Shown piece by piece: positions 25,610-34,008 of a DNA stretch of 45,735 nt. The number at the start of each line of letters is the position of its first letter. The stretch's first letter is position 1. The position numbers and the translations under genes are program-made. The stretch covers positions 247 to 45,981 of the forward strand of contig CAJTRO010000014.1 of assembly GCA_910579015.1 (NCBI GenBank), in the 5' to 3' direction. The DNA is from an uncultured Dorea sp. Its GTDB lineage: Bacteria > Bacillota_A > Clostridia > Lachnospirales > Lachnospiraceae. Below the pieces are notes generated by a model. That model was not told the origin of the DNA. It did not search any database and saw only the letters and a program-made list of their open reading frames with translations.

Positions 25610-25654
25610 CATATCGGTTGTGTCATATATCCAGGTTCACAGATGTGAAGGAGT

Positions 25655-25697
25655 AAAAATTACCAGAATCCAAGAAAGGATTTCTGGTAATTTTTTT
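25655..25697 (+). terminator. Intrinsic terminator after the AAA/PD-(D/E)XK pseudogene
   Basis: AAAATTACCAGAATCC and GGATTTCTGGTAATTTT form a near-perfect stem (one bulged T) with a six-base loop, ending in a run of seven T at 25691-25697. It isolates the sugar operon downstream. Confidence 0.85.
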
Positions 25698-25761
25698 AGT
25701 GGGATGAAATAATAAATGGCGCCGCTGATTCAACAATGCGTAAATATTTTTCTTAATATGG

Positions 25762-25781
25762 TGAAATAAAATTTTATTTAA
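25762..25781. promoter_or_regulatory. Candidate operator before the sugar ABC operon
   Basis: TGAAATAAAA directly abuts TTTTATTTAA. The two halves are reverse complements apart from one base. It overlaps the edge of the AGGAGG ribosome site of the solute-binding protein gene. RpiR-family regulators often recognise TGAAA...TTTCA palindromes, and this operon encodes one, so autogenous control is plausible. AT-rich symmetry by chance is the alternative. Confidence 0.35.
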
Positions 25782-25792
25782 GGAGGAAAATT

Positions 25793-27100
25793 ATGAAATC
25801 CAGGACAATCATGAAAAAGGTCGTATCTACAGCAATTGTCAGTATTATGACGTTATCTCTGGCCGCGTGCGGCGGTTCCCCGTCATCGGAAGGCGGCGAA
25901 GCGAAAAGCGAAGACGACGGCAAGTCTGTAACTTTAGAATTTCAACAGTGGTGGGGCCCTGAGATGCCAGAGGGAACCTTGAAGGAGATCTGTGACGATT
26001 TCACGAAAGAGTCCGGAATAGGCATAGAGCTTCTGAGCAATCCATATGCAGATACAAAGACACAGGTTGCGGCCGGTGCGGCGGCGGGAACGATGGCCGA
26101 TGTGGTCGGGCTTGACGGATCGTGGGTTTATGATTTCGCCAAGCAGGGTTCCATCGCCAATCTGACAGAGCTTATGGAAGACGACGGCTATGACGACAGC
26201 CAGTTATCCGCCCAGATTCAGTTTGAGGGGAATACATATATGATCCCGGTAGTTAATTTTGCATATCCGATGTATGCGAATATGGATATTCTGAAGGCCG
26301 CTGGTGTCACAGAGCTTCCGGCAACGAGAGAAGATTTCGTGAAAGCGTGTGAAGCAATAAAGGCGTATGACAGCAGTATTGCCGGATTTGCAATTCCGTT
26401 GTCTACAGAATCCCCGAACGGGATCCAGAATCAGGTCATGACATGGCTGTGGGCATCCGGAGATTCCATGCTTGAGAGCGGGAAACCGAATCTGTCAGGT
26501 AATAAGGAATTGGAAGAGGTTGTTGACTTTGTAAAAGAATTGTTCGATAAAGACCTGATCGCGGCCGGTTCTTATTCAATGGTGGAATCCGACATGGTTG
26601 AGGAGTTTACGAACGGCCGTGTTGCGTTCATGATCGATGGTGTTTCCCATCTTACCATGATCAAGGACGGGAACCCCGAGCTTGATTTTGCGTATACAAC
26701 TGTTCCGGTGAAGTCCGGCTACAGCGGTACGGTAGGTATGGAGGCGGCCAACTGGGGGATCGGTATTGCCGAGAACTGTGAGCATAAGAAAGAGGCGCTT
26801 CAGTTTGTAGAATATCTGTTAAGTCCCGAGGTGAATGCGAAGATGGCGGCGCTTGCCAATGCATTTCCAGGCAATACGAAGGCAGAGCCAGATTATTCCA
26901 AGTCGGACGAGCTGTTTGTAGAAGCGTATGAGCTCTACCAGCAATGTGAGACGATCAACGAGTTTACAGGACTTCCGACGTCAGAGGATCTGATGAGGAG
27001 CTTTGAGGAACAGCTTCAGTTGTATCTTGACGGAGATACGGCGTCTGTTTCCGAGATGCTAGAGGAGACACAAAAGCTCTGGGAGCCGGCGTTTGAATAG
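25793..27100 (+). CDS. Sugar ABC transporter, solute-binding lipoprotein
   Basis: A 435-residue family-1 extracellular solute-binding protein. A lipoprotein signal is clear: basic start, hydrophobic core and lipobox SLAAC with C26 as the lipidated cysteine, followed by a Ser/Gly linker. The mature part starts VTLEFQQWWGPEMPEG and contains FANGRVAF-type segments (EEFTNGRVAFMIDG) typical of maltose/multiple-sugar binding proteins. It captures a carbohydrate outside the membrane and delivers it to the two permeases that follow. A strong AAGGAGG precedes the ATG. An extended hairpin separates it from the permease genes, which usually gives higher expression of the binding protein. The ligand is unknown. 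Confidence 0.92.
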   Translation: MKSRTIMKKVVSTAIVSIMTLSLAACGGSPSSEGGEAKSEDDGKSVTLEFQQWWGPEMPEGTLKEICDDFTKESGIGIELLSNPYADTKTQVAAGAAAGTMADVVGLDGSWVYDFAKQGSIANLTELMEDDGYDDSQLSAQIQFEGNTYMIPVVNFAYPMYANMDILKAAGVTELPATREDFVKACEAIKAYDSSIAGFAIPLSTESPNGIQNQVMTWLWASGDSMLESGKPNLSGNKELEEVVDFVKELFDKDLIAAGSYSMVESDMVEEFTNGRVAFMIDGVSHLTMIKDGNPELDFAYTTVPVKSGYSGTVGMEAANWGIGIAENCEHKKEALQFVEYLLSPEVNAKMAALANAFPGNTKAEPDYSKSDELFVEAYELYQQCETINEFTGLPTSEDLMRSFEEQLQLYLDGDTASVSEMLEETQKLWEPAFE

Positions 27101-27151
27101 GTTATAGCAAGGTTCTGTGTCTGACGGCATATGTCGTGGAGGCATGGATAT

Positions 27152-27193
27152 GCCGGCAGACTGTCCGAAATTTCATTCCTACAGTCTGCCGGC
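27152..27193 (+). promoter_or_regulatory. Intercistronic hairpin between binding protein and permease genes
   Basis: GCCGGCAGACTGT (27152-27164) and ACAGTCTGCCGGC (27181-27193) form a perfect 13-bp stem with a 16-base loop. It lacks a U-run and ends four bases before the GGAGGTGA ribosome site of the permease. Such structures typically protect the upstream mRNA and dampen downstream translation. Confidence 0.65.
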
Positions 27194-27212
27194 TGGATGG
27201 AGGTGAAGCAAG

Positions 27213-28133
27213 TTGGCAAAAATAAATACGTCAGTGCGGCCTGTCAAGATGAAAAGAAATACGTGCAGGAGGCTCATCACTCCTTATATATACCTTCTGC
27301 CGACCATCGTCTTAATGCTGGTATTGCTGATCATACCGATCATCATGGTGATCAGATATTCATTTTATGACAATGTGATCATCAACAAGAATCCTGTCTT
27401 TGTGGGACTGGAAAATTATACGAAGGTTCTGACGGACACGGCGTTTCATGTGGCTGTGAAGAATACGCTGTTTTTTGTATTCGTCAGTATTATCGCACAT
27501 TTCCTGATAGGCATGGTATTTGCCATGCTGTTGAATACACGGTATCTGGGAAATGCGGTGAAGGGCATTTTCAGGGTGGTCTATGCATTGCCGTGGATGT
27601 TCACGGCATCGGTGATCGCAATCTCGTGGAGAGTGATGCTCAATCCCAATGGTGTGCTGAACTACCTGCTTATGAATTCCCATCTGATCGGCGAGAAGCT
27701 GGAATGGCTGAGCTCCAGAGACTTTGCACTGATTACGGTTACAGTCATTAACATCTGGTCAGGTTATCCTTTCTATATGATCAGTATCCTGGCCGGACTT
27801 CAGGGAATATCAACTGATTTATACGAGGCGTCGGCTCTTGACGGAGCGAATGCCGTCCAGACATTTTTCCGTATTACGATTCCACAGCTCAAGCCGATCC
27901 TGATAAGTCTTCTGATGCTGGACTTTGTGTGGACGTTACAGCAGTTTGCCCTGATATGGATGACGACGGGAGGAGGTCCGATCAATGCGACCGAGACGAT
28001 CAGCACCTATATCTATAAACAGGGATTCAGCAAATATCAGTATTCTATGGCGTCTACGGGAGCGACGATACTGCTGGTTGTATGTACAGTCATCGGGATC
28101 TTCTATGTAAGACAACAGAAAGCGAGGGATTAG
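27213..28133 (+). CDS. Sugar ABC transporter permease (MalF type)
   Basis: A 306-residue inner-membrane permease with six predicted helices. The ATPase-coupling EAA loop is visible as EASALDGANAVQTFFRITIPQLKP. It pairs with the next gene to form the carbohydrate importer channel. The preferred start is TTG 27213, because an excellent GGAGGTGA lies eight bases upstream. ATG 27249 is a weaker alternative. No ATP-binding subunit is encoded in the operon, so a shared MsmK-type ATPase elsewhere must energise it. Confidence 0.92.
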   Translation: MAKINTSVRPVKMKRNTCRRLITPYIYLLPTIVLMLVLLIIPIIMVIRYSFYDNVIINKNPVFVGLENYTKVLTDTAFHVAVKNTLFFVFVSIIAHFLIGMVFAMLLNTRYLGNAVKGIFRVVYALPWMFTASVIAISWRVMLNPNGVLNYLLMNSHLIGEKLEWLSSRDFALITVTVINIWSGYPFYMISILAGLQGISTDLYEASALDGANAVQTFFRITIPQLKPILISLLMLDFVWTLQQFALIWMTTGGGPINATETISTYIYKQGFSKYQYSMASTGATILLVVCTVIGIFYVRQQKARD

Positions 28134-28134
28134 C

Positions 28135-28971
28135 ATGATCGGAAAGAAAAAAATATGGGTACAGGCGCTGATCGTCGTACTTCTGATCATTGGTGCAGTC
28201 TGGGCCGGTTTTCCTGTGGTATGGATGATATTGAATTCATTTAAGCCTAATGCAGAGATCTTCGCATGGCCGCCGGTATGGATATCAGAGTCCTTCAGCT
28301 TTCATGCGTATAAAGAGATCTTCACAAACCCGGAACAGGTGAGATTCTTCATGAACAGTTATCTGATCACGGGAGTAGTGGTGATTCTTACGCTATTGAT
28401 CGGAATCCTTGCATCCTATGCATTCAGCAGATTCGATTTTGCAGGGAAGAATGTGATCAATACAATCATTGTCAGCGTTCAGGCAGTCCCGCCTATTACG
28501 CTGCTGATCCCATATCTGAGCCTGGTGGTGACTATTAAACTGTACAATACGTACTGGGCGCTGATACTTACATACATGGTATTTACACTGCCCTATGCGG
28601 TACTGATGACGACGGGATATTTTAATACACTTCCAAGGGAACTGGATGAAGCGGTGATGATCGACGGCGGTTCGAGGCTTCGGGCGCTGTGGAATGTACT
28701 GGTCCCCACATCCATCCCCGGCCTTGTTTCGGTTGGAATGTATACGTTTATGCAGGCGTATAATGAATACCTGTTTGCGCTCGCCCTGACGAAGACCAAC
28801 GATATGCGGACTGTTCCGGTCGGGATCAACCTGCTGATGGGACAGCACGCATATGAATGGAACCAGATGATGGCGATGAGTGTTCTGGGATCGCTGCCGA
28901 TCTTACTGCTGTTCTTGTTCTTCCAGAAGTATTTTATAGCAGGAATGACGGCGGGTTCAGTGAAGAACTAG
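28135..28971 (+). CDS. Sugar ABC transporter permease (MalG type)
   Basis: A 278-residue partner permease with six helices and the EAA loop EAVMIDGGSRLRALWNVLVPTSIP. The C-terminus (QKYFIAGMTAGSVKN) is the characteristic end of MalG-type permeases. It begins one base after the preceding gene's stop codon, so the two are translationally coupled. Confidence 0.92.
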   Translation: MIGKKKIWVQALIVVLLIIGAVWAGFPVVWMILNSFKPNAEIFAWPPVWISESFSFHAYKEIFTNPEQVRFFMNSYLITGVVVILTLLIGILASYAFSRFDFAGKNVINTIIVSVQAVPPITLLIPYLSLVVTIKLYNTYWALILTYMVFTLPYAVLMTTGYFNTLPRELDEAVMIDGGSRLRALWNVLVPTSIPGLVSVGMYTFMQAYNEYLFALALTKTNDMRTVPVGINLLMGQHAYEWNQMMAMSVLGSLPILLLFLFFQKYFIAGMTAGSVKN

Positions 28972-28985
28972 TGAGGGGATCTGAT

Positions 28986-29942
28986 ATGAGGATATTATCG
29001 GCAGGGCTGGTGTACTGTGATATCGTATTGTCACCGGTGCCGGGGGACATTATGAAGATGGATAACAGCGTGATCGCTCCGGCGGTCATGCATACAGGCG
29101 GAGACGCCCTGAATGTTGCGGTGGTTTTGGCGAAACTGGGAATGCAGGTATCTCTGGCTGGAAAAATCGGCGGTGACATGAACGGTAGTTTCGTGAAGAG
29201 AGAGCTTATAAGACAAAGAGTAGATACAGAAGGAATCCTTGTGGATCCGTCCCACGATACGGCGGTGTCCTATGTACTGGTCGGTTTGGACGGCGAGAGG
29301 CATTTTCTCAGTGAATGCAGCATTAATGAGGCGTTTAGGAGCAGGGATGTACCGGATGAGATGATTGAAAATGCGGATATGGTGTATTTCGGGAGCGCCC
29401 TGGCAATGACGGGTATGCCTGACAGCGAGACAGCCGATCTGTTCTGCCGTGCGCATCAGCGTGGAAAGATAACAGCGATGGATGCCAGTGTCCCGGGTAT
29501 CCTGAAAGAACAGGGAAAGAGTGGGATTGAGCTGTTGAAGGATACCATGCAGGAGACAGATATCTTTATCCCAAGCTATGAAGAGGCCGTGTTTCTTTCA
29601 GGAGAGACAGAAATAGAAAGGATAATTCAGAAGTTTGAAGGGTTTCGGCTTAAGGTCTTTGGCATTAAGCTTGGAAGCGGGGGCTGTGTATTGACGGATT
29701 TTAAGGAACAGGTCCGGCTGTCGGTATACCCAGAGCTGTCTGTTGTGGATACGACGGGAGCAGGAGACTGCTTTATGGGAGGTTTCCTGTGCGGTTATCT
29801 GCACGGATGGGATCTGAGGAAGGCAGGCTGTTTTGCCTGTGCGGTTTCCGCATTTGGGATCCAGGAGCAGGGAGCCAGCGAAGGAGTGCCGGATTTTGAG
29901 ACCGTCTTAAGATACATGGAGAAATATGGCGGGCTGTTGTAG
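28986..29942 (+). CDS. PfkB-family sugar kinase
   Basis: A 318-residue ribokinase-like kinase. The N-terminal glycine motif is HTGGDALNVAVVLAKLG. The C-terminal signature DTTGAGDCFMGGFL provides the anion hole and the catalytic Asp (second D of GAGD). These enzymes phosphorylate sugars or sugar phosphates with ATP at a primary hydroxyl. In this operon it would act on the ketose made by the isomerases, but fructokinase-, tagatose-6-P- or dehydrogluconokinase-type specificity cannot be separated by eye. ATG 28986 lies behind GAGGGG. The open frame upstream overlaps the permease and was rejected. The next gene also encodes a kinase, of a different subfamily. Confidence 0.88.
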   Translation: MRILSAGLVYCDIVLSPVPGDIMKMDNSVIAPAVMHTGGDALNVAVVLAKLGMQVSLAGKIGGDMNGSFVKRELIRQRVDTEGILVDPSHDTAVSYVLVGLDGERHFLSECSINEAFRSRDVPDEMIENADMVYFGSALAMTGMPDSETADLFCRAHQRGKITAMDASVPGILKEQGKSGIELLKDTMQETDIFIPSYEEAVFLSGETEIERIIQKFEGFRLKVFGIKLGSGGCVLTDFKEQVRLSVYPELSVVDTTGAGDCFMGGFLCGYLHGWDLRKAGCFACAVSAFGIQEQGASEGVPDFETVLRYMEKYGGLL

Positions 29943-29994
29943 AGAAAAGCCTGCCCGAGAGGAGGTGACAGAGATAGACGCAGAGAGGAGAGAA

Positions 29995-31335
29995 ATGGGT
30001 GTCTGCCGGGCGGCAGAGACGGAATTAAATAGAAGATATCAGGACACATTCGAGGCGATGGAAGGTGTGATGCAGAAAAGGGTAAGAGAGCATAAGCTTG
30101 TAGCGGCAGGATATACCAGTAATCTGGATCTTCTGTGTGAATTTCGGACAGAACGGCTGAACGGGCTCCTTGAGGAATATCTGCCCGGGGCAGATATTAT
30201 GGCCATGAAAGCGGCCGGCCGGATCGAGACGATGAAGGATCTGCTGGAAACGCTGGTGTACTACTGCGTGCGCGGGATTGGCGGAGAGGCCGGTGTGGGG
30301 GATACGAGTGTTGTAGAAGATAACTTTTCCTTTACATATGGAGTAGGAGGAACTGCGGCGCAGGCGGCGATGGCATTGTCGGCGGTCGGCTGTCCTTCGG
30401 TTGTGCATCTGACGGATGATTCGGAAGATGTATGCAGGATGATGGACACGCCCTATATTTATACTGTTTCATCAAAGAGAGAGCTTGTCCACACAAAGGG
30501 GATATCAGGCACATCCGGGAGTGAAATACACTTTATCTTCCAGTTTGTAAAAGGGGAGAGGATATGTCTGGGAGGAAGGGAGGCAAGGATCCCCTGTTCG
30601 AACCGTCTGATTCTTACAAAGGCTGTGGTCAATAAGGAACTGCCGTTTTCCAGAGATTATTTTACCTGGATAGAAGAGAATGCAAAGATGGTGGGCAGTA
30701 ATGTGATATCTGGATTTAATGTACTGTCTGATAAAGGATTACTGGAGAAAAAGACAGAAGAGGTGAAGCTTCACATCGAGCGGTATCATAAGAATAATCC
30801 GCAGGGGATTGCATTCTATGAAGATTCTTTCTACCATGACGAGGCTTTGGGGAAATACTTCCGGCAGTTATTCTATCCGTATGTTGACATTGTGAGCATG
30901 AACGAAGAAGAGCTTTTCTATATGCTGGGAGAAACAGATGGTTCTGATATGGATGTACAGGACATTTTCTCGTGCATCGAGGGGTTGAAACATATCCGGG
31001 AGAAATTCCGGATCAGAAAAGGAATGATTGTTCATACAAAGGATTATTCCATGTATGTGGGGGATGCTTTGGAAGCAGAGATTGAGAGAGGGCTGATGTA
31101 CGGCAATCTCTTGGCGGCGGCAAAGGCGGTGTACGGACGTTATGGGACGATGAAAGAGATCGGGGAAGTGATGAAACTTGAGCTGAGCCCCAGAGGAATT
31201 GCTTATTACCAGGCGGCCGCACAGAGCAGGTATGCCTGTGAGACCGTGCTTGTGCCGGCGAAATATATGGATGCGCCCAGATATGCGATCGGCCTTGGGG
31301 ACTCTTTTGCGGGAGGAGTCCAGGCGGGCTTTTAG
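29995..31335 (+). CDS. ADP-dependent glucokinase/phosphofructokinase family kinase
   Basis: About 446 residues resembling the ADP-dependent sugar-kinase branch of the ribokinase fold. Visible features are the family-typical long N-terminal lid region, FTYGVGGTAAQAAMALSAVG, SGFNVLSD, the Mg-binding NxxE motif in SMNEEELFYML, VHTKDYSMYV, and a C-terminal GLGDSFAGG whose Asp is the likely catalytic base. Archaeal members use ADP to phosphorylate glucose or fructose-6-P, and bacterial members are uncommon. ADP use here is inferred from family, not proven. ATG 29995 has AGGAG close upstream. The frame is open to 29926, overlapping the PfkB gene. Sitting between a PfkB kinase and an aldolase, it may add the second phosphate to make a ketose bisphosphate. 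Confidence 0.78.
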   Translation: MGVCRAAETELNRRYQDTFEAMEGVMQKRVREHKLVAAGYTSNLDLLCEFRTERLNGLLEEYLPGADIMAMKAAGRIETMKDLLETLVYYCVRGIGGEAGVGDTSVVEDNFSFTYGVGGTAAQAAMALSAVGCPSVVHLTDDSEDVCRMMDTPYIYTVSSKRELVHTKGISGTSGSEIHFIFQFVKGERICLGGREARIPCSNRLILTKAVVNKELPFSRDYFTWIEENAKMVGSNVISGFNVLSDKGLLEKKTEEVKLHIERYHKNNPQGIAFYEDSFYHDEALGKYFRQLFYPYVDIVSMNEEELFYMLGETDGSDMDVQDIFSCIEGLKHIREKFRIRKGMIVHTKDYSMYVGDALEAEIERGLMYGNLLAAAKAVYGRYGTMKEIGEVMKLELSPRGIAYYQAAAQSRYACETVLVPAKYMDAPRYAIGLGDSFAGGVQAGF

Positions 31336-31397
31336 TTTATGAAAATATTGACACTGATTTAAGCGATGAATTATAATGAAATGGAGGAAATACAACT

Positions 31398-32258
31398 ATG
31401 TTGATGAACATGAAGGACCTTTTAGCAACAGCAAATGAGCATAATTTCGCAGTGCCGGCATTCAATATCAGTGAGTATTCGATGTTTAACGGTATTATGG
31501 AGGCGGCAGAAGAAAAAGAAGCGCCGGTCATTATAGAGATCCATCCGGATGAACTGGCGCATATGGAAGCGGACATCATAAGAGCTGTCAGGGAGAGAGC
31601 GCACAGATCAACGGTTCCGGTGTGTATCCATCTGGATCACGGCTCAACTCTTGACCAGATTATTCTTGCGATACAGGCGGGGTATACATCCGTCATGATA
31701 GACGGTTCAACATTGTCTTTCGAGGAGAACATCGCGGCGTGCAAGGAGGTTGTGAGGCTTGCCCACGCGGTGGATGTCTCCGTGGAGGCAGAGCTTGGGA
31801 CGATTGGCTCGACAGCTCCCGGACTGGAGGCAGGCGGGAATCTGATCATCTATACGAACCCGGACGATGCCGTCAGGTTTGTGGAAGAGACAGGGATTGA
31901 TACGCTGGCGATCGCGATCGGGACCTCCCACGGGATATATCCCAAGGGGATGAAGCCAAAGCTTAAGCTTGATCTGCTAAAGGAGATCAAAGAGAAGGTA
32001 TCTATTCCGCTGGTCCTTCATGGGGGTTCTAACAATCCGGACGAGGAGATCAGCCAGGCTGTAAGACTTGGTATCAACAAGATCAATATTTCCAGTGATA
32101 TCAAGGCCGCATATTATGAGAAGATGAGGGAGGTCCTGGAGGATAGAGGATTGAGGGAACCAAACGAGATACAGCCTCCATGTGTGAGCGCAATGAAAGA
32201 GGTCGCATACCATAAGCTGGAGTTGTTTGGAGCAGTCGGTAAGGCTGGTCTGTACTAA
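31398..32258 (+). CDS. Class II (zinc) ketose-bisphosphate aldolase
   Basis: A 286-residue FbaA/GatY-type aldolase. HLDHG (about residues 79-83) carries the Asp and zinc-binding His pair. VSVEAELGTIG has the loop Glu. AIAIGTSHGIYPKG and VLHGGSN supply the remaining zinc histidines and the phosphate-binding glycines. It cleaves fructose- or tagatose-type 1,6-bisphosphates to dihydroxyacetone phosphate and glyceraldehyde-3-phosphate. The short length is closer to the GatY/KbaY/YdjI group than to housekeeping FbaA. Its place behind two kinases fits a bisphosphate substrate. A ribosome site GGAGG lies ten bases before the ATG. Confidence 0.9.
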   Translation: MLMNMKDLLATANEHNFAVPAFNISEYSMFNGIMEAAEEKEAPVIIEIHPDELAHMEADIIRAVRERAHRSTVPVCIHLDHGSTLDQIILAIQAGYTSVMIDGSTLSFEENIAACKEVVRLAHAVDVSVEAELGTIGSTAPGLEAGGNLIIYTNPDDAVRFVEETGIDTLAIAIGTSHGIYPKGMKPKLKLDLLKEIKEKVSIPLVLHGGSNNPDEEISQAVRLGINKINISSDIKAAYYEKMREVLEDRGLREPNEIQPPCVSAMKEVAYHKLELFGAVGKAGLY

Positions 32259-32290
32259 GGCAGGTGTGCAGGGGCCTGTACGAAAGAGAA

Positions 32291-33148
32291 ATGACAGAGG
32301 TATCAGGGGTGAATGATAAGAATATACAGAGCAAGGAAGTATTTACGGTTATCAGAGAACAGTATAATAATATATTTTCTGCGGAGAAGAAGGTCGTTGA
32401 TTTCATTTTGCAGTATCCGCAGAAAGCGGTGAATTCGAATGTTTCTGAACTGGCGAAATTAAGCGGCGTAAGTGACGCAACGGTTATAAGGATGTGTCAT
32501 CATATAGGGTACACGGGCTATTATCAGTTCAGGATCACGCTTGCCAGGGATCTGGGAAAGCGGCAGTATGACAATGTTGAGCCGGACGGAGAGGCGGATG
32601 CGGTAGAGAAGATGTTTGCCGAATATGCAGAGGTGATGACGGCAATCGGCAAGCGGATCAGTATAGATGTGATATCTGCATGTGTAAGACTGTTGAAGGA
32701 ATGCGATCATGCACATATACTTGCGGTGGGAAACACGAGTCCTCTGGCCCAGTACATGGGATACCGCCTGGGGAAGATTGGAATCAAGTGTACGTATAAT
32801 GTTGCTTCAGAATATTTTATGAACCATATTAATCTGGCTGACAAAGAGGATATACTGATCGCGATCTCCAAATCAGGAGAAACAGAACAGATCGTCCAGG
32901 GGATGGAGTTCGGGAAGAACAAAGGACTTAAGAGCATTGCGATCACTTCCTCCATGCATTCGACGGTGGCAGGGCTTGCCGACTATGTGCTGCTGACGTC
33001 CGGCCAGGAGGAACTGTTCAATAACTATAAAGGCTTTCAGCATCTGAACGAGACGGCAGTCATTGACGCGCTGATCAATTTTACGATCAATGAAGAATTG
33101 TTAGAATCACCCCGGCCTGTGAGCAAGAGAGACGACGGGCAGAAGTAA
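32291..33148 (+). CDS. RpiR/MurR-family transcriptional regulator
   Basis: About 285 residues. An N-terminal RpiR helix-turn-helix (FILQYPQKAVNSNVSELAKLSGVSDATVIRMCHHIGYTGY) is followed by a SIS sugar-phosphate-binding domain (HILAVGNTSPLAQYMGYRLGKIG, LIAISKSGETEQIVQG, where SKSGET is the phosphosugar loop). Such proteins sense a sugar phosphate and regulate the catabolic operon that encodes them, here probably this one. The start is uncertain: GTG 32264, ATG 32291 and GTG 32309 are in frame, and ATG 32291 has GAAAGAGAA upstream and is used here. A candidate palindrome lies before the operon's first gene. Confidence 0.88.
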   Translation: MTEVSGVNDKNIQSKEVFTVIREQYNNIFSAEKKVVDFILQYPQKAVNSNVSELAKLSGVSDATVIRMCHHIGYTGYYQFRITLARDLGKRQYDNVEPDGEADAVEKMFAEYAEVMTAIGKRISIDVISACVRLLKECDHAHILAVGNTSPLAQYMGYRLGKIGIKCTYNVASEYFMNHINLADKEDILIAISKSGETEQIVQGMEFGKNKGLKSIAITSSMHSTVAGLADYVLLTSGQEELFNNYKGFQHLNETAVIDALINFTINEELLESPRPVSKRDDGQK

Positions 33149-33173
33149 TTTGGGAAAGGGGCGTATCTGTTGT

Positions 33174-33860
33174 ATGAAGCGTTCAAAGATAAATCAGATC
33201 ATCAGAGATATGGAGCGGATGATTAAAGAGCACAGGTTTGAGCTTCCGCCGTTTGCATACTGGACGGCAGAAGAATGGCAGAGGATCGGACATGAGTATG
33301 ATGAGATCCGTGACAATAAGCTTGGCTGGGATATCACAGATTTTGGACTTGGGAGATTTGATGAGGTCGGATTTGCATTGTTTACGATACGGAACGGTAA
33401 TCAGAAGCAGCCGAAGAGATATCCAAAGCCGTATGCGGAAAAGCTGTTGATGCTGTACGAAGGACAGACGGCATCTATGCATTACCATGTGAATAAGATG
33501 GAAGATATCATTAACAGGGGCGGTAATGATGTCTACATCGGGGTATATAACGGAGCCGCGGACAGGAGGATGCTGGATACGGATGTAACCGTATATTCAG
33601 ATGGAAGGAAAGAAGTGGTTCCTGCCGGTACGAGGGTGTGCCTGCACCCGGGGCAGAGTATTACGATCACTCCCTATCTGTATCATGATTTCCATGCGCC
33701 GAAGACGGGCGGGGCTGTCCTTCTGGGAGAAGTGTCGATGTGCAATGATGATGACAGCGATAATTATTATTCTGACGACAGTATCGGGCGGTTTCCGAAG
33801 ATAGAAGAGGACGAGAAGCCTTACCGGCTGTTGTGTACGGAATATCCGGACGCAGAGTAA
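33174..33860 (+). CDS. D-lyxose ketol-isomerase family protein (copy 1)
   Basis: A 228-residue single-domain cupin of the D-lyxose isomerase family (EC 5.3.1.15 is the named activity). The metal-binding pattern is H103-x-H105...E110 in MHYHVNKMED, with H171 in the TPYLYHDFH strand. The family is Mn-dependent and interconverts D-lyxose/D-xylulose and D-mannose/D-fructose. Its substrate here is probably the imported sugar or a phosphate-free intermediate. ATG 33174 is chosen because copy 2 begins with the same MKRS and AAGGGG lies upstream. The final 20 codons are DNA-identical to copy 2 although the rest is clearly diverged. Confidence 0.85.
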   Translation: MKRSKINQIIRDMERMIKEHRFELPPFAYWTAEEWQRIGHEYDEIRDNKLGWDITDFGLGRFDEVGFALFTIRNGNQKQPKRYPKPYAEKLLMLYEGQTASMHYHVNKMEDIINRGGNDVYIGVYNGAADRRMLDTDVTVYSDGRKEVVPAGTRVCLHPGQSITITPYLYHDFHAPKTGGAVLLGEVSMCNDDDSDNYYSDDSIGRFPKIEEDEKPYRLLCTEYPDAE

Positions 33861-33938
33861 TGCGGGCAGGGGATCAAAAAGGCTGGTTTAAGGCGGACCG
33901 GCAGGGAGACGGCAGAGAGTTTGTATTAGCAGATCATA

Positions 33939-33983
33939 GGCGGGGACTTCGTGTATTTGATATCATGAAGGCTCCGCCTTTTT
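33939..33983 (+). terminator. Intrinsic terminator of sugar operon 1
   Basis: GGCGG (33939-33943) with CTTC pairs with GAAG and CCGCC (33974-33978) and is followed by five T (33979-33983). A wider repeat, ATCAAAAAGGC (33873-33883) against GCCTTTTTGAT (33976-33986), could form a competing long-range hairpin across the terminator. Confidence 0.7.
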
Positions 33984-34008
33984 GATTTGGTGGAAAGAGG
34001 TAATTGAA

